From NCBI GenBank assembly GCA_016937155.1, contig JAFGWM010000032.1, positions 171,422 to 235,421 of the forward strand: 64,000 bases of DNA. Reading direction: 5' to 3'. The number at the start of each line of letters is the position of its first letter. Position 1 is the stretch's first letter. The notes below the pieces were generated by a model, which was not told the DNA's origin, did not search any database, and was given only the letters and a program-made list of their open reading frames with translations. Source of the DNA: Deltaproteobacteria bacterium. GTDB lineage: Bacteria > Myxococcota_A > Polyangia > HGW-17. This document shows positions 39,081-49,955 of the stretch, piece after piece. The position numbers and the translations under genes are program-made.

Positions 39081-39569
39081 ATGTCACGCAGAGGCCGTGC
39101 CCCTGAAAGAAAAGTAATACCGGATCCTAAATATAAGGATGCTCACTTTGAAATGCGTCAGCAGATCACCCGATTTATCAACAGAATAATGCTGGATGGT
39201 AAAAAAAGTACTGCCGAGCGTATAGTTTACGGCGCTTTTGATATTATACAGGAAAGACTCAAGGAAGAGCCTCTTTCAGTTTTTGATAAAGCACTGAATA
39301 ATGTCAGACCAAAAATAGAAGTTAAATCAAGACGTGTTGGTGGTAGTACCTATCAGGTTCCGATTGAGGTTAGATCAAAACGTGCTTATGCTCTCGCAAT
39401 GAGATGGCTTATTGGATATTCCAGATCACGCGCTGAGCACTCAATGAGAGAACGTCTTGCAGCTGAACTGATTGAAGCAGCCGAAAATCGTGGGAACTCT
39501 GTTAAAAAGAGAGAAGATACCCACAAAATGGCAGAAGCAAATAAAGCTTTTGCACACTATCGTTGGTAA
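39081..39569 (+). CDS. rpsG: Ribosomal protein S7
   Basis: S7 nucleates the 30S head. This 162-aa protein starts [20 protein letters not shown] and has the [15 protein letters not shown] and RALAMRWL-type segments. AGAGG precedes the ATG. A structured 116-base gap follows before fusA. Confidence 0.97.
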   Translation: MSRRGRAPERKVIPDPKYKDAHFEMRQQITRFINRIMLDGKKSTAERIVYGAFDIIQERLKEEPLSVFDKALNNVRPKIEVKSRRVGGSTYQVPIEVRSKRAYALAMRWLIGYSRSRAEHSMRERLAAELIEAAENRGNSVKKREDTHKMAEANKAFAHYRW

Positions 39570-39582
39570 TTAATAACACAAA

Positions 39583-39609
39583 ATCCTGAACCGGGTCTCT
39601 CTTCAGGAT
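39583..39609 (+). promoter_or_regulatory. Hairpin in the rpsG-fusA intergenic region
   Basis: ATCCTGAA and TTCAGGAT form a perfect 8-bp stem with an 11-base loop. A second GC-rich imperfect hairpin (CAGG...CCTG near 39622-39642) follows. No T-run is present, so this looks more like a regulatory or processing structure ahead of fusA than a terminator. Confidence 0.5.
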
Positions 39610-39685
39610 CACTTCTCGCCAGGCGCCTTTTGCGAACCTGCGAATGTGTTTACGGGGATCCTTGCGTTTTGAAACGGCAGTTAAT

Positions 39686-41800
39686 ATGAGTGGTAATGAT
39701 TTGAAAAACCAGCAAAGCGGATTCGTCAGTCCATTAAGGGACTGTCCGATTGAAAACGTCCGTAACATTGGAATTATGGCACATATTGATGCTGGTAAGA
39801 CCACTGTAACTGAACGAATACTGTATTATACCGGAGTTACGTACAGAATAGGTGAGGTCCATGAAGGAACTGCCACCATGGACTGGATGGAACAGGAACA
39901 GGAAAGAGGGATCACTATAACAAGTGCTGCCACAACCTGTTACTGGAAAGATCATAGAGTAAACATCATTGATACACCGGGACACGTCGATTTTACAATG
40001 GAAGTCGAAAGATCTCTTAGAGTGCTTGATGGTGGAGTTGTGGTTTTCTGTGCTGTAGCAGGAGTTCAGCCTCAGTCGGAGACGGTATGGAGGCAGGCGG
40101 ATAAATATAAGGTTCCACGTATTGCTTTTATAAACAAGATGGATAGAAATGGTGCTGATTTCGATCGTGCTGTTGCTACTATGAAGTCGCGACTTGGAGC
40201 TAATCCTGTTATTCTGCAGCATCCGATTGGCAGTGAGTCTGAGTTTGAAGGTGTTATTGATATAATTTCAAGAAAAGCACTGATTTGGACCAAGGACATC
40301 ATTGGTGCTTCATATGAAGTACATGAAATTCCGGAAATTTATAAGGAAGTTGTTGAAAAAAGAAGGCTTGAACTCATTGATGCACTGGCTGATGTGGATG
40401 AAGATTTCATGATGCTGGCACTTGAAGAGGATAGTCTTACTGAAGAAGATCTTCGCAATGCTGTGAGGAAAGCTACTTCATCTCTGAAAGTTACACCTGT
40501 TGTTTGTGGTAGTGCATTTAAAAATAAAGGTGTTCAGCCTTTACTGGATAATGTGATCGAGTTTCTTCCTTCTCCGATGGATAGATTTGAAATTCCCGGA
40601 AAAACTGAGGAAGGCGAAGATACAGTATGCAGAGCTGCAGATGATGAGCCTGTGAGTGCTCTGGCCTTCAAAATAATGACAGATCCCTATGTTGGACAAC
40701 TGACATTTATAAGAGTTTACTCCGGTGTTTTGAAATCCGGAGATACAATATATAACTCATCCAGACAGCGAAAGGAACGTATTGGCCGGCTTTTGCGTAT
40801 TCATGCCAATAAACGTGAAGATGTGGATGGAATTGTCGCAGGTAACATCGGAGCCGCAGTAGGATTGAAACTTGCCTCCACCGGTGATACATTATGTGAT
40901 TCAAAATCTCCTATTATACTGGAATCTGTGGATATTCCTGAGACTGTTATTTCTGTTGCTGTGGAACCCAAAAGTACTGCAGATGCTGAAAGACTTGGAG
41001 TTGCCCTCGGTAAATTATCCAGAGAAGATCCCACTTTTAAAGTGCACACAGATGCTGAAACAGGACAGACGATACTTTCCGGGATGGGCGAGCTTCATCT
41101 GGAAATTATTGTGGATCGTCTCACCAGAGAATTCAGAGTTGAATCAAGAGTTGGACAGCCTCAGGTTGCTTACAGAGAGACTCTTGCCCGCAGTGCAACG
41201 AATATTACCGGTAAATTCGTCCGACAGAGTGGAGGACGGGGACAGTACGGTCACGTTGTTATTAATGTGGAGCCTGGTGAACGTGGCAGCGGTTTTGTCT
41301 TTGAATCTGCGATCGTGGGTGGGTCAATTCCAAGAGAATACATACCTGCAGTTGAAAAAGGAGTCGCTCAGGCAATGGATCGCGGAATAAAAAGTGGATT
41401 TCCGATGGTGGATATCAAAGTTATTCTCACTGACGGATCATACCACCCCGTGGATTCTTCTGAGCTTGCTTTTACTGTAGCCGGCTCAATGGCTCTTCAG
41501 GAAGCTGCGTCCAAAGCTGGTGTTATTATTATGGAACCAGTGATGGATGTAGAAATTGTAACACCTGAAGAATACCTTGGTGACGTTCTTGGTGACGTTC
41601 ATTCAAGGCGAGGAAAAGTGCTTGGTTTGGAAAACAGACCAGGTGTTCAGATAATTAATTCAGAAATACCCTTGGCAACAATGTTCGGATATGCTACACA
41701 GCTGAGGTCACTTTCACAGGGTCGTGCGACCTACACCATGCAGTTTGCAAATTATCTGCCGGTGCCACAACATGTGAATGATGAATTAAAAAAGAATTAG
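39686..41800 (+). CDS. fusA: Elongation factor G
   Basis: The translocase EF-G, 704 aa with all five domains. G1 is [10 protein letters not shown]2 is [13 protein letters not shown]3 is DTPGHVDF and G4 is NKMD. Domain IV contains GGRGQYGHV and [12 protein letters not shown]; domain V contains [22 protein letters not shown] 39686 is the start, with about 20 extra residues before the conserved [11 protein letters not shown]. The ribosome binding site is weak. No tuf follows, unlike the usual str operon. Confidence 0.97.
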   Translation: MSGNDLKNQQSGFVSPLRDCPIENVRNIGIMAHIDAGKTTVTERILYYTGVTYRIGEVHEGTATMDWMEQEQERGITITSAATTCYWKDHRVNIIDTPGHVDFTMEVERSLRVLDGGVVVFCAVAGVQPQSETVWRQADKYKVPRIAFINKMDRNGADFDRAVATMKSRLGANPVILQHPIGSESEFEGVIDIISRKALIWTKDIIGASYEVHEIPEIYKEVVEKRRLELIDALADVDEDFMMLALEEDSLTEEDLRNAVRKATSSLKVTPVVCGSAFKNKGVQPLLDNVIEFLPSPMDRFEIPGKTEEGEDTVCRAADDEPVSALAFKIMTDPYVGQLTFIRVYSGVLKSGDTIYNSSRQRKERIGRLLRIHANKREDVDGIVAGNIGAAVGLKLASTGDTLCDSKSPIILESVDIPETVISVAVEPKSTADAERLGVALGKLSREDPTFKVHTDAETGQTILSGMGELHLEIIVDRLTREFRVESRVGQPQVAYRETLARSATNITGKFVRQSGGRGQYGHVVINVEPGERGSGFVFESAIVGGSIPREYIPAVEKGVAQAMDRGIKSGFPMVDIKVILTDGSYHPVDSSELAFTVAGSMALQEAASKAGVIIMEPVMDVEIVTPEEYLGDVLGDVHSRRGKVLGLENRPGVQIINSEIPLATMFGYATQLRSLSQGRATYTMQFANYLPVPQHVNDELKKN

Positions 41801-41838
41801 GTTGTTGAAATATTTGTAGTTTTAATTTAGGAGCAGCG

Positions 41839-42147
41839 ATGCAGATAAGTAGAATCAGAATCAAGTTAAAGGCTTACGATCATAAACTTCTTGATCAGTC
41901 AGCATCGGATATCGTGAATACAGCGAGATCTACCGGCGCCAGGATTGCGGGACCAGTTCCTCTTCCCACAAGAATATCCAGGTACTGTGTTCTCCGTTCA
42001 CCCCATGTTGATAAGAAATCCAGGGAACAATTTGAGATCAGGACTTACAAACGTTTAATCGATATACTCGATTATACTCAGCAGACAGTTGATGCTCTCA
42101 TGAAGCTAGACGTTGCTCCGGGTGTGAACGTTGAGATTAAGACCTGA
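41839..42147 (+). CDS. rpsJ: Ribosomal protein S10
   Basis: The 102-aa S10, also NusE in antitermination. It has [29 protein letters not shown] and [25 protein letters not shown] lies before the ATG. The next gene is rplD, 24 bases on; the rplC gene expected between them is absent. Confidence 0.98.
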   Translation: MQISRIRIKLKAYDHKLLDQSASDIVNTARSTGARIAGPVPLPTRISRYCVLRSPHVDKKSREQFEIRTYKRLIDILDYTQQTVDALMKLDVAPGVNVEIKT

Positions 42148-42171
42148 TAATAGGGTATAGGAGAATTCATT

Positions 42172-42804
42172 ATGCCGAACTTTGATGTATATAATAAAGA
42201 TGGTCAGAAAGTGAGTGAAGTCACTCTGTCCGAAGATATCTTTGGAAGTGAAGTGAAACAGCATGTAATGTGGCTGGTAGTCAAAGGACAACTCGCTGCA
42301 AAAAGAGCTGGTACTCATAAGGCAAAAACCAGAACTGAAGTACGTGGTGGCGGTAAAAAACCCTATAAACAGAAGGGTACCGGTTGGGCCAGACAGGGTT
42401 CTAGTAGAGCTCCAAACCATGTTGGTGGTGGCAGAGCACATGGACCAAAACCGAGAAGTTATGCCCTTTCTATTCCCAAAAGAACTAGAAGGGTTGCTCT
42501 TATTAGTGCACTCAGTCTTAAAGCTTCCGAAAAGAAGATCTACATTATTGATGATCTCAATATGGGAAGTATTAAAACTAAGAATATGGCTGCAATGATT
42601 AGTAATTTTAATGCAAAAAAAGCATTGATCATTGAGTCAAAAGAGAATAAAGAAGTTGTCCTGTCTACGCGAAACCTTGAAAAGCATAAATGGTTACCCC
42701 CAGAAGCTGTCAACGTGTACGACATCCTCAAACACGACACTTTGATTATGAATGTGTCGGTTGCACAGGAACTGGATTCCAGACTTGCAAAACCGGTGAG
42801 GTAA
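42172..42804 (+). CDS. rplD: Ribosomal protein L4
   Basis: L4 lines the exit tunnel and, in E. coli, regulates the S10 operon. This 210-aa protein has the tunnel-loop motif KPYKQKGTGWARQGSSRAPN and the N-terminal NKDGQKVSEVTL start. TAGGAG precedes ATG 42172. It directly follows rpsJ. Confidence 0.96.
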   Translation: MPNFDVYNKDGQKVSEVTLSEDIFGSEVKQHVMWLVVKGQLAAKRAGTHKAKTRTEVRGGGKKPYKQKGTGWARQGSSRAPNHVGGGRAHGPKPRSYALSIPKRTRRVALISALSLKASEKKIYIIDDLNMGSIKTKNMAAMISNFNAKKALIIESKENKEVVLSTRNLEKHKWLPPEAVNVYDILKHDTLIMNVSVAQELDSRLAKPVR

Positions 42805-42808
42805 TAAA

Positions 42809-43114
42809 ATGACTTTTGCAGAAGATATCATTATTCGCCCAATTATGACGGAAAAAGCCGTCAATATGCAGGATAACGAGCGCAAATACGTGTTTGAAGT
42901 ATCCATGGATGCAAATAAAATACAGATTCGTAACGCTGTAGAAAAACTTTTCGATGTAAGTGTTATGGCCGTGAATGTTCAAAGAAACATGGGCCGTTAC
43001 ATTATTAGAAGAGTAAAGCGTTCCAGAGTTATGGGAAAAAAAGCTAACTGGAAGAAAGCAGTTGTGACTTTGAAAGAAGGTCATGAAATTAATTTCTTCA
43101 AAGATGCTATGTAG
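42809..43114 (+). CDS. rplW: Ribosomal protein L23
   Basis: L23 sits at the tunnel exit and docks SRP and trigger factor. The 101-aa protein has IIIRPIMTEKAVNMQD, KYVFEVSMDANKIQIRNAVE and VNVQRNMG. It begins 4 bases after the rplD stop and is translated from a GGTGAGG site. Confidence 0.96.
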   Translation: MTFAEDIIIRPIMTEKAVNMQDNERKYVFEVSMDANKIQIRNAVEKLFDVSVMAVNVQRNMGRYIIRRVKRSRVMGKKANWKKAVVTLKEGHEINFFKDAM

Positions 43115-43129
43115 GCAGGAGAGATCATC

Positions 43130-43966
43130 ATGGGTATAAAAAAATATAATCCTACATCCCCTGGTAGAAGAAATATGAGTAGTAATGACTTTGCCGATCT
43201 TTCAAAAGATTATAAGGTGGAGAGAACACTACTAAGGAAAAAAACTTCAAAAGCAGGTAGAAATAATTATGGTCGCATCACCGTACGATTCAGAGGTGGT
43301 GGACATAAACAGAAATATCGTGTGATTGATTTCAAAAGAAACAAGACCGGTATTCCAGCTGTTGTTGACAGTATTCAGTATGATCCAAACAGAACAGCAT
43401 TTATTGCTCTTCTGAAATATGCTGATGGCGTTAAAACATACATTCTTTGTCCCGATGGATTAAAGGTTGGTGACAGAGTCGTCAGTGTCAATAGTGCTAG
43501 TGCTGATATTCTTCCAGGGAATTCAATGCCTTTAAAATTCATTCCCGATGGTACAATAGTACATAATGTAGAGATGCACATTGGCCATGGTGGACAGCTT
43601 GCTCGCAGTGCTGGAAATGGAATTCAGGTGATGGCAAAAGAAGAAAAAAATGCTCTCATCAGAATGCCTTCAGGTGAAGTGAGAAAAGTAAATGTCAACT
43701 GTCGCGCTACAGTAGGTGTAGTATCAAATACCAGCCACTCAAATATTAAGATCGGTAAGGCCGGACGTAAAAGGTGGATGGGTAAAAGACCACATAATCG
43801 TGGTGTTGCAATGAATCCTGTCGATCATCCAATGGGTGGTGGTGAAGGAAGATCCTGTGGTGGTCGTCATCCTTGTACTCCCTGGGGAGCTCCCACAAAG
43901 GGCTACAGAACCAGAAAGAACAAGAGAACAGATAAATTTATTATTAAGAGAAGAAATTCTAAATAA
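43130..43966 (+). CDS. rplB: Ribosomal protein L2
   Basis: L2 supports the peptidyl-transferase centre and subunit joining. At 278 aa it has normal length with [12 protein letters not shown] at the start and the C-terminal loop [20 protein letters not shown] containing the conserved His. AGGAGAG precedes ATG 43130. Confidence 0.98.
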   Translation: MGIKKYNPTSPGRRNMSSNDFADLSKDYKVERTLLRKKTSKAGRNNYGRITVRFRGGGHKQKYRVIDFKRNKTGIPAVVDSIQYDPNRTAFIALLKYADGVKTYILCPDGLKVGDRVVSVNSASADILPGNSMPLKFIPDGTIVHNVEMHIGHGGQLARSAGNGIQVMAKEEKNALIRMPSGEVRKVNVNCRATVGVVSNTSHSNIKIGKAGRKRWMGKRPHNRGVAMNPVDHPMGGGEGRSCGGRHPCTPWGAPTKGYRTRKNKRTDKFIIKRRNSK

Positions 43967-43982
43967 TTGAGAGGATACTAAG

Positions 43983-44261
43983 ATGGCTCGTTCTAGAAAC
44001 AAGGGACCATTCGTTGATCATCATCTTATGGGAAAGGTTCTCAAAGCTCAGGAAGAAGGTTCACGCAAGGCCATTCAGACCTGGTCAAGAAGATCTACTG
44101 TTATTCCTGATATGATCGGACTTAATATTGCTGTTCATAACGGCAGAAAATTTATACCAGTATACATAACCGAGGAAATGATTGATCATAAACTCGGTGA
44201 GTTTGCTCCCACAAGGACTTTCTACGGCCATGCAGCCGACAGAAAAGCCAAGAAACGCTGA
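43983..44261 (+). CDS. rpsS: Ribosomal protein S19
   Basis: The 92-aa head protein that contacts A-site elements. It has [28 protein letters not shown] and [13 protein letters not shown]-like [12 protein letters not shown] sequence. AGAGG lies before the ATG, and rplV follows after 11 bases. Confidence 0.97.
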   Translation: MARSRNKGPFVDHHLMGKVLKAQEEGSRKAIQTWSRRSTVIPDMIGLNIAVHNGRKFIPVYITEEMIDHKLGEFAPTRTFYGHAADRKAKKR

Positions 44262-44272
44262 GGAGATAAATA

Positions 44273-44662
44273 ATGTCACTTTATACTAAAAATAAAGTCA
44301 AGAAGGTTAGATACGAACAGGATAGAAAAGACAATCCACGTGCTATCCTGAGAAACCTCAGAGTCGCACCCAGAAAAATGCGTATTCTTGCTGACATGAT
44401 CAGAGGTAAAAGTATTGAAGAAGCAATGGCTCTTTTGACTTTTACTCCTAAATCCGGTGCAAAAATTCTCCAGAAACTGGTGATGAGTGCTGTGTATAAT
44501 GCTGAAAACCAGGGTATGGATGACTCAGAAAGCCTGAAAATTGAAAGAATTTTCGTTGATGACGGTCCTATCATGAAATGGAGAAGACCAAGATCAAGAG
44601 GTAGAGCATTCAGAATTAACAAAAGAACAAGTCACATAACTGTTATAGTTGGTGAATTTTAA
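44273..44662 (+). CDS. rplV: Ribosomal protein L22
   Basis: The 129-aa L22 lines the exit tunnel. It has [20 protein letters not shown], the beta-hairpin region [18 protein letters not shown] and HITVIVGE at the end. An N-terminal basic extension of about 20 residues precedes the usual core. GAGGAG precedes the ATG. Confidence 0.97.
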   Translation: MSLYTKNKVKKVRYEQDRKDNPRAILRNLRVAPRKMRILADMIRGKSIEEAMALLTFTPKSGAKILQKLVMSAVYNAENQGMDDSESLKIERIFVDDGPIMKWRRPRSRGRAFRINKRTSHITVIVGEF

Positions 44663-44673
44663 TAGGAGTTACC

Positions 44674-45330
44674 GTGGGACAGAAAGTTCATCCAATAGGT
44701 ATGAGACTGGGTATCGTAAGAACCTGGAACTCTAAGTGGTACGAAGAAGCACAGTATGCAAAATGGCTTAAGGAAGATCTCAAAATCCGAAAGTTTGTTG
44801 GAAAGAAAATGCCTGAAGCTGGTATCGCAGGTGTTGAAATAGAGCGTCGTACTTCTGAAAAAATTAAAGTTACAATAATCACTTCCAGTGCCGGTAAGGT
44901 TATTGGCAAGGGTGGTGCAAATGTAGAAAAACTTCGCAAGGATCTGCAGAAACTCACTCAGAGTGAAATATATGTAGATATACAGGAAGTTAAAAGATCA
45001 GAAACAAATGCTCAACTAGTAGCTGAAAATATTGCAAGACAGCTTGAAAGAAGAGTGAATTTTCGTAGAGCTATGAAAAAAGCGATTCAGACTTCAATGA
45101 GCATGGGTGCCAAGGGAATTAAAGTTCATCTTGCTGGTCGTCTTGGTGGAGCTGAAATGGCCAGGCGTGAATGGTATATGGAAGGCAGAGTTCCTCTTCA
45201 TACTCTTCGAGCTGACATTGACTACGGTTTCACGGAAGCAAGAACTACATATGGCGCTATTGGCGTTAAATGCTGGATTTACAAAGGTGATGTTCTCGGA
45301 GAACGGGAAAATACCGATCGTAATCAGTAA
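44674..45330 (+). CDS. rpsC: Ribosomal protein S3
   Basis: S3, 218 aa, lies at the mRNA entry. It starts at GTG 44674 after AGGAG, with [20 protein letters not shown]. The KH domain motif [18 protein letters not shown] and the C-terminal [20 protein letters not shown] are intact. Confidence 0.98.
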   Translation: MGQKVHPIGMRLGIVRTWNSKWYEEAQYAKWLKEDLKIRKFVGKKMPEAGIAGVEIERRTSEKIKVTIITSSAGKVIGKGGANVEKLRKDLQKLTQSEIYVDIQEVKRSETNAQLVAENIARQLERRVNFRRAMKKAIQTSMSMGAKGIKVHLAGRLGGAEMARREWYMEGRVPLHTLRADIDYGFTEARTTYGAIGVKCWIYKGDVLGERENTDRNQ

Positions 45331-45353
45331 TATGAAGGAAAGCAGGTTTTAAA

Positions 45354-45770
45354 ATGCTGAGCCCAAAGAAAGTTAAACACAGAAAAGTAATGAAAGGTCG
45401 TATGACCGGCAGGGCAAAGGGTGGAGATACCGTTTCCTTTGGTGAATATGGTATTCAGACCGTGGAATGTGGCAGAATTACTGCCAGACAGATAGAAGCA
45501 GGCCGTATTGCAATCACGAGATATATAAAGCGTGGTGGCCAGGTATTTATACGCATTTTCCCACACAAACCAATTTCAAAAAAGCCCGCTGAAGTTAGAA
45601 TGGGTAAGGGAAAAGGCGCACCGGAAGAATGGGTGGCAATAGTAAAGCCAGGACATGTGCTTTATGAAGTTGTCGGAGTTACTGAAGAACAGGCTAGAGA
45701 GGCTTTTCGACTGGCTCATCATAAAATGCCTGTTAAAACAAGATTTGTAAAGAAAGAGGCAGTTATATGA
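45354..45770 (+). CDS. rplP: Ribosomal protein L16
   Basis: L16, 138 aa, sits by the A-site tRNA. It begins [17 protein letters not shown] and has [16 protein letters not shown] and [14 protein letters not shown]. Its last codons overlap the rpmC start by ATGA, so translation is coupled. Confidence 0.98.
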   Translation: MLSPKKVKHRKVMKGRMTGRAKGGDTVSFGEYGIQTVECGRITARQIEAGRIAITRYIKRGGQVFIRIFPHKPISKKPAEVRMGKGKGAPEEWVAIVKPGHVLYEVVGVTEEQAREAFRLAHHKMPVKTRFVKKEAVI

Positions 45771-45994
45771 AAGACTCACCATACAAAACTGCACAGCTTA
45801 AGGAAAGATCTGCTGATGAACTCAGGGGTTTACTGGCAGAACTTAAAAAAGAGATGTTTGACCTGAGAATTATGGCTGCAACAAGTCAGTTGAAGGATAC
45901 AAACAGAATAGCAGCAAACAGAAGGAATATTGCCAGAGTTCTTACTGAAGTGAGCACCAGAAAGGCAAGCCGCAGGAGAAACGACAATGAGTAA
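45767..45994 (+). CDS. rpmC: Ribosomal protein L29
   Basis: L29, 75 aa, near the tunnel exit. It has a helical hairpin with [17 protein letters not shown] and [11 protein letters not shown]. It overlaps rplP by 4 bases and rpsQ by 8 bases. Confidence 0.95.
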   Translation: MKDSPYKTAQLKERSADELRGLLAELKKEMFDLRIMAATSQLKDTNRIAANRRNIARVLTEVSTRKASRRRNDNE

Positions 45995-46253
45995 CGAACG
46001 CGGAAATAACAGAACATTACTGGGCGTCGTGAAATCCGCCGGTAAAATGGATAAGACGGTTACTGTTCAGGTAGAACGTCGAGTTCGTCATCCTCTTTAC
46101 AGGAAGTTTATTACGACTCATAAAAAATACCTTGCTCACGACGAGAGAAATGAGTTTCTTGAAGGTGATAAGGTTTTAATTACAGAATCCAGGCCTCTGT
46201 CCAAATCAAAAAGATGGAGAGTCCAGAAACTCGTTGAACGGAAACCTGGATAG
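45987..46253 (+). CDS. rpsQ: Ribosomal protein S17
   Basis: S17, 88 aa, an OB-fold 16S-binding protein. It has [20 protein letters not shown] and [19 protein letters not shown]. The start lies inside the rpmC 3' end. It closes the S10 operon in the classical scheme, but the spc genes follow after 21 bases. Confidence 0.97.
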   Translation: MSNERGNNRTLLGVVKSAGKMDKTVTVQVERRVRHPLYRKFITTHKKYLAHDERNEFLEGDKVLITESRPLSKSKRWRVQKLVERKPG

Positions 46254-46274
46254 ACCAGGGTGTGAGGTGTTACG

Positions 46275-46643
46275 ATGATCCAGATGCAAACAGTATTGGA
46301 CGTCGCTGATAACAGTGGAGCAAAAAAAGTTTCCTGTATTAAAGTGCTTGGCGGTTCTAAAAGAATGTACGCTTCCATTGGCGATATTATAGTTGTTGCT
46401 GTAAAAGAAGCCATTCCCACCGCAAAAGTTAAAAAAGGCGATGTACTCAAGGCTGTAATCGTTAGAACAGCTAAAGAGATTTCCAGAAAAGACGGTAGTT
46501 ACATTAAGTTTGATAACAATGCTGCAGTACTTTTGAATGCTGCAATGGAGCCAATTGGTACTCGTATCTTTGGACCGGTTGCAAGAGAACTTAGAGCCAA
46601 AAAATTCATGAAAATCATTTCACTGGCCCCGGAGGTGCTCTAA
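46275..46643 (+). CDS. rplN: Ribosomal protein L14
   Basis: L14, 122 aa, at the subunit interface. It has [19 protein letters not shown] and the [18 protein letters not shown] segment typical of the family. Its TAA shares a base with the ATG of rplX (TAATG). Confidence 0.98.
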   Translation: MIQMQTVLDVADNSGAKKVSCIKVLGGSKRMYASIGDIIVVAVKEAIPTAKVKKGDVLKAVIVRTAKEISRKDGSYIKFDNNAAVLLNAAMEPIGTRIFGPVARELRAKKFMKIISLAPEVL

Positions 46644-47017
46644 TGTTAGCAAGAATTAGAAAGGGTGATCTCGTGAAAGTAATTACCGGTAAGTACAAAG
46701 GAAAAACCGGTAGAGTTCTTAAAGTGCTCACAAAAGCAGAAAAAGTTATTGTTGAAGGTATCAATATTGTTGTAAAAAACAATAAACCAACTGGTGATAG
46801 CCAGAAGGGTACCCAGACAAAGACTGAAGCACCTATTCATATTTCTAATGTACAGCCTGTTGATCCTGCTACTGCATCACATGCCGGTGGCAAGGATGAA
46901 AAGAAATTAGTAAAGGGCACCAGAGTTGGTACCAAGGTACTACCTGATGGCCGCAAGGTAAGAATAGCACGTGGTACAAAGAACAGTGGCGACGTCATTG
47001 AGAACGATAAAGCCTAG
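46643..47017 (+). CDS. rplX: Ribosomal protein L24
   Basis: L24, 124 aa, an early assembly protein with a KOW motif: [20 protein letters not shown], then [13 protein letters not shown] and [14 protein letters not shown]. The C-terminal tail is somewhat longer than in E. coli. Translation is coupled to rplN by a one-base overlap, with GGAGG upstream. Confidence 0.97.
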   Translation: MLARIRKGDLVKVITGKYKGKTGRVLKVLTKAEKVIVEGINIVVKNNKPTGDSQKGTQTKTEAPIHISNVQPVDPATASHAGGKDEKKLVKGTRVGTKVLPDGRKVRIARGTKNSGDVIENDKA

Positions 47018-47036
47018 AGTTTGAGGAGGATGAGCT

Positions 47037-47666
47037 ATGGCCAAATCTAAAGGTCAAAAAGGCGATGCCGGTAAAGGCAAAAAAGCAAAAGAAAAGTTTC
47101 AGAATGAACCGATAAAAAGAGACAATCCGCCCAGACTGCAGGTTAAATTCAATGAAACAATTTCAAAGAAATTGCAGGAAGAATTCGGTTACAAGAATGT
47201 AATGGAAATTCCAAGATTGAAAAAGATTGTTCTCAACGTTGGACTCGGAGATGCAATTCAGAATCCAAAATTAATTGAAAGTGCATTTGAAGAGATCAAA
47301 ATCATCACCGGTAGAAAACCGGTTATTACAAAAGCAAAGAAATCTGTAGCTAACTTCAAACTGAGAGAAGGTATGAAGATTGGCGTTATGGTTACACTTC
47401 GTCGTGAAGCCATGTACGAATTTCTTGACAGGCTTGTTGCACTTGCGCTTCCCAGAACCAGAGACTTTAAAGGAATTAGCGCAAAAGGCTTCGACGGCAG
47501 AGGAAATTATACTCTTGGCATCAGAGAGCAGATAATTTTCCCTGAAATTAATTATGATAACATTGAAAAAATAAGTGGCCTTAATATTACAGTTGTTACG
47601 ACTGCCAAAACTGATGATGAGGCCAGGGCATTGTTGAGACACTTTGGCGTGCCCTTCAGGAAGTAA
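47037..47666 (+). CDS. rplE: Ribosomal protein L5 with basic N-terminal extension
   Basis: L5 binds 5S rRNA in the central protuberance. The core from about residue 40 onward is standard ([58 protein letters not shown]). Total length is 209 aa against about 180, owing to an extra Lys/Gly-rich N-terminus ([19 protein letters not shown]). GAGGATGAGCT lies before the ATG, so the extension is likely translated. Confidence 0.96.
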   Translation: MAKSKGQKGDAGKGKKAKEKFQNEPIKRDNPPRLQVKFNETISKKLQEEFGYKNVMEIPRLKKIVLNVGLGDAIQNPKLIESAFEEIKIITGRKPVITKAKKSVANFKLREGMKIGVMVTLRREAMYEFLDRLVALALPRTRDFKGISAKGFDGRGNYTLGIREQIIFPEINYDNIEKISGLNITVVTTAKTDDEARALLRHFGVPFRK

Positions 47667-47680
47667 CAAGGAGGAACAAA

Positions 47681-47860
47681 GTGGCCCGTTTATGTAAAAT
47701 GATTCCACAGAAACCAAAGTTCAAAGTGAGACACCGCAACAGATGCCCCCATTGTGGTAGAGCAAGGGGTTATTACCGTAAGTTTGACATGTGTCGACTG
47801 TGCTTACGCAAACTGGCGCTGGAAGGTATGATTCCCGGTGTAATCAAGGCAAGTTGGTAG
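47681..47860 (+). CDS. rpsN: Ribosomal protein S14, zinc-binding type
   Basis: A 59-aa S14 starting at GTG 47681 after AAGGAGG. The zinc ribbon is CPHC...CRLC, with [20 protein letters not shown] and [16 protein letters not shown]. This short zinc form contrasts with the roughly 100-aa Cys-free form of enterobacteria. Confidence 0.95.
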   Translation: MARLCKMIPQKPKFKVRHRNRCPHCGRARGYYRKFDMCRLCLRKLALEGMIPGVIKASW

Positions 47861-47872
47861 GGAGAGACTGAT

Positions 47873-48271
47873 ATGTCAATGACAGATCCTATTGCTGATT
47901 TTTTGACTCGTATTCGTAATGGTATTAAAGCCCGCAAGAGCACTGTCTCTATGCCTTCATCAAAGATGAAAGTGCATTTGAGCGAAGTACTCAAAAAAGA
48001 GGGTTACATTAATAATTTTTCTGTGACTGAGGATAATGTCTTCAAGACACTTACTGTAGAGCTCAAGTATGATAGTGAAAATCAGAGTGCTATTGAAGGT
48101 CTGAAAAGAATTTCTAAGCCTGGTCAGAGAATATACGCTAAAAGGGATAACATTCCTCAGGTTCGCTATGGCCTTGGTATTTCAATTATTACCACAAGCC
48201 GTGGTGTGATGACTGATAAGGAAGCAATCAAAAATAACGTTGGCGGGGAAGTAATCTGCGCCATATGGTAA
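47873..48271 (+). CDS. rpsH: Ribosomal protein S8
   Basis: S8, 132 aa, a key 16S-binding protein that in E. coli also represses the spc operon. It has MTDPIADFLTRIRNGI at the start and GISIITTSRGVMTDKEA near the end. It is 12 bases after rpsN. Confidence 0.98.
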   Translation: MSMTDPIADFLTRIRNGIKARKSTVSMPSSKMKVHLSEVLKKEGYINNFSVTEDNVFKTLTVELKYDSENQSAIEGLKRISKPGQRIYAKRDNIPQVRYGLGISIITTSRGVMTDKEAIKNNVGGEVICAIW

Positions 48272-48287
48272 CTGAAGGAGGCTGAGG

Positions 48288-48827
48288 GTGTCTCGTATAG
48301 GAAAACTACCAATTTCTATTCCCAAGGGAGTAGATGTTAAAATAACAGACAAGGCTATTCTGGTTAAAGGAAAACTGGGTGAGCTCAGTGAAACTATTCC
48401 TTCAGGCGTTAATGCCGTAGTGGACAATGATACACTGAATTTCACCAGAGTTGATGATCAGAAACAACATCGTATCAATCATGGTATGATTAGGTCTATT
48501 GTATCCAATATGGTTAAAGGTGTAAGTGAAGGTTTCACCAGAAACCTTAATATTATCGGTGTTGGTTACAGAGCAGAAATGAAGGGAAATTTCCTGGTGC
48601 TTTCACTCGGTTATTCCCATCCGATATATTATGAATTGCCTAAAGGCGTCACTGCAGAAGTTCAGGAGAGAGGTGTGCTTATAGTTCTTAAGGCATACGA
48701 TAAAATTGTACTTGGACAGACTGCTAGTGAAATTCGTGCCTTCAGACCTCCGGAGCCCTACAAAGGTAAAGGTATCAGATACCAGGGTGAAAGAGTTCGT
48801 CAGAAGGAAGGAAAAGCCAAAGGCTAA
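48288..48827 (+). CDS. rplF: Ribosomal protein L6
   Basis: L6, 179 aa, binds the sarcin-ricin loop region. It starts at GTG 48288, following GGAGG. It has [18 protein letters not shown], the two repeated L6 domains and the C-terminal [20 protein letters not shown]. Confidence 0.98.
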   Translation: MSRIGKLPISIPKGVDVKITDKAILVKGKLGELSETIPSGVNAVVDNDTLNFTRVDDQKQHRINHGMIRSIVSNMVKGVSEGFTRNLNIIGVGYRAEMKGNFLVLSLGYSHPIYYELPKGVTAEVQERGVLIVLKAYDKIVLGQTASEIRAFRPPEPYKGKGIRYQGERVRQKEGKAKG

Positions 48828-48850
48828 ATTCTGAGAAGGTTGGTATTGCC

Positions 48851-49213
48851 ATGAAACGTACTAAAAGTGTAATGAGAAAAATCCGTCAGGTTAGGGTACG
48901 GAAAAATGTAACTGGAACTGAAGAAAGACCAAGACTGAATATCTTTCGAAGTTCAACCCATTTTTATGCACAGATTATTGATGATGTAAAAGGGGTTACT
49001 CTTGTGAGTGCGTCAACTCTCCTGAAGGGTTTGACCGAAGAGCTCAAAGGTAAAAACAAAAAAGAACAGGCCAAATTAGTAGGTAAAAAATTGGCCGAGC
49101 TCTGCACTGAAAAAAGCATAAAAAAAGTTGTTTTTGACAGAGCAGGATTTATTTATCATGGAAGAGTCGCCGCTTTTGCAGAAGGTGCAAGAGAAGGTGG
49201 ACTCGATTTTTAA
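48851..49213 (+). CDS. rplR: Ribosomal protein L18
   Basis: L18, 120 aa, carries 5S rRNA with L5. It has [20 protein letters not shown] and [20 protein letters not shown], both typical. It starts 23 bases after rplF. Confidence 0.97.
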   Translation: MKRTKSVMRKIRQVRVRKNVTGTEERPRLNIFRSSTHFYAQIIDDVKGVTLVSASTLLKGLTEELKGKNKKEQAKLVGKKLAELCTEKSIKKVVFDRAGFIYHGRVAAFAEGAREGGLDF

Positions 49214-49238
49214 CCGGAGAATATAAGAGGATTCCGTG

Positions 49239-49730
49239 ATGCACAGTATGCCAGAAGGAAATAGTGAATTAATAGAAAAGTTGGTGTATATCAACCGCGT
49301 AGCAAAGGTTGTAAAAGGGGGACGTCGTTTCAGTTTTGCAGCTTTGGTTGTCGTCGGTGATGGTCAGGGAAAAGTTGGTTTTGGTCTCGGTAAAGCCAAC
49401 GAAGTTCCCGAGGCTCTCAGGAAAGCAACAGAAAAAGCAAAAAGAACCATGATCAGTATTCCTTTATCAGGAACAACTGTGCCTCACGAAATAGTGGGTA
49501 ATTATGGTGCTGGAAAAGTTCTTCTCAGACCCGCTGCAAAAGGTACCGGCGTGATCGCTGGTGGAGCAGTGAGGGCTGTTATGGAAGCCGTTGGGATCCA
49601 TGATGTTCTGACTAAATGTATTGGCTCTAACAACCATCATAATGTGTTGAAAGCAACGTTTGAAGCTCTTAAAGAGATGAGCAGCCCTGCGGATGTGGAA
49701 CGCAAACGTGGTATTGCAACTGAAAATTGA
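49239..49730 (+). CDS. rpsE: Ribosomal protein S5
   Basis: S5 shapes the mRNA channel and decoding fidelity. The protein is about 163 aa with [36 protein letters not shown] and [24 protein letters not shown] is followed by GTG 49236 and ATG 49239 in frame; the ATG has the better spacing. Confidence 0.97.
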   Translation: MHSMPEGNSELIEKLVYINRVAKVVKGGRRFSFAALVVVGDGQGKVGFGLGKANEVPEALRKATEKAKRTMISIPLSGTTVPHEIVGNYGAGKVLLRPAAKGTGVIAGGAVRAVMEAVGIHDVLTKCIGSNNHHNVLKATFEALKEMSSPADVERKRGIATEN

Positions 49731-49754
49731 TGTATATATAAGCAGGAGTTTGAA

Positions 49755-49952
49755 ATGGCTACCTATATTAAAATAACACAGGTTCGTAGCACCATTGCTA
49801 GGCCTGAGAAATTTCAAAAAATACTCGAAGGACTGGGACTCAGAAAAACCGGTAAAACCAGTATTTTGAAGGATACACCTGAGATTAGGGGAATGATTAG
49901 AAAAGTTTCCCATCTCGTTGAAATTGAACCATATGAGAAGGAAGGGGAGTAG
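49755..49952 (+). CDS. rpmD: Ribosomal protein L30
   Basis: L30, 65 aa. It has [30 protein letters not shown] and [19 protein letters not shown] precedes the ATG, and rplO starts 3 bases after its stop. Confidence 0.96.
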   Translation: MATYIKITQVRSTIARPEKFQKILEGLGLRKTGKTSILKDTPEIRGMIRKVSHLVEIEPYEKEGE

Positions 49953-49955
49953 GCT

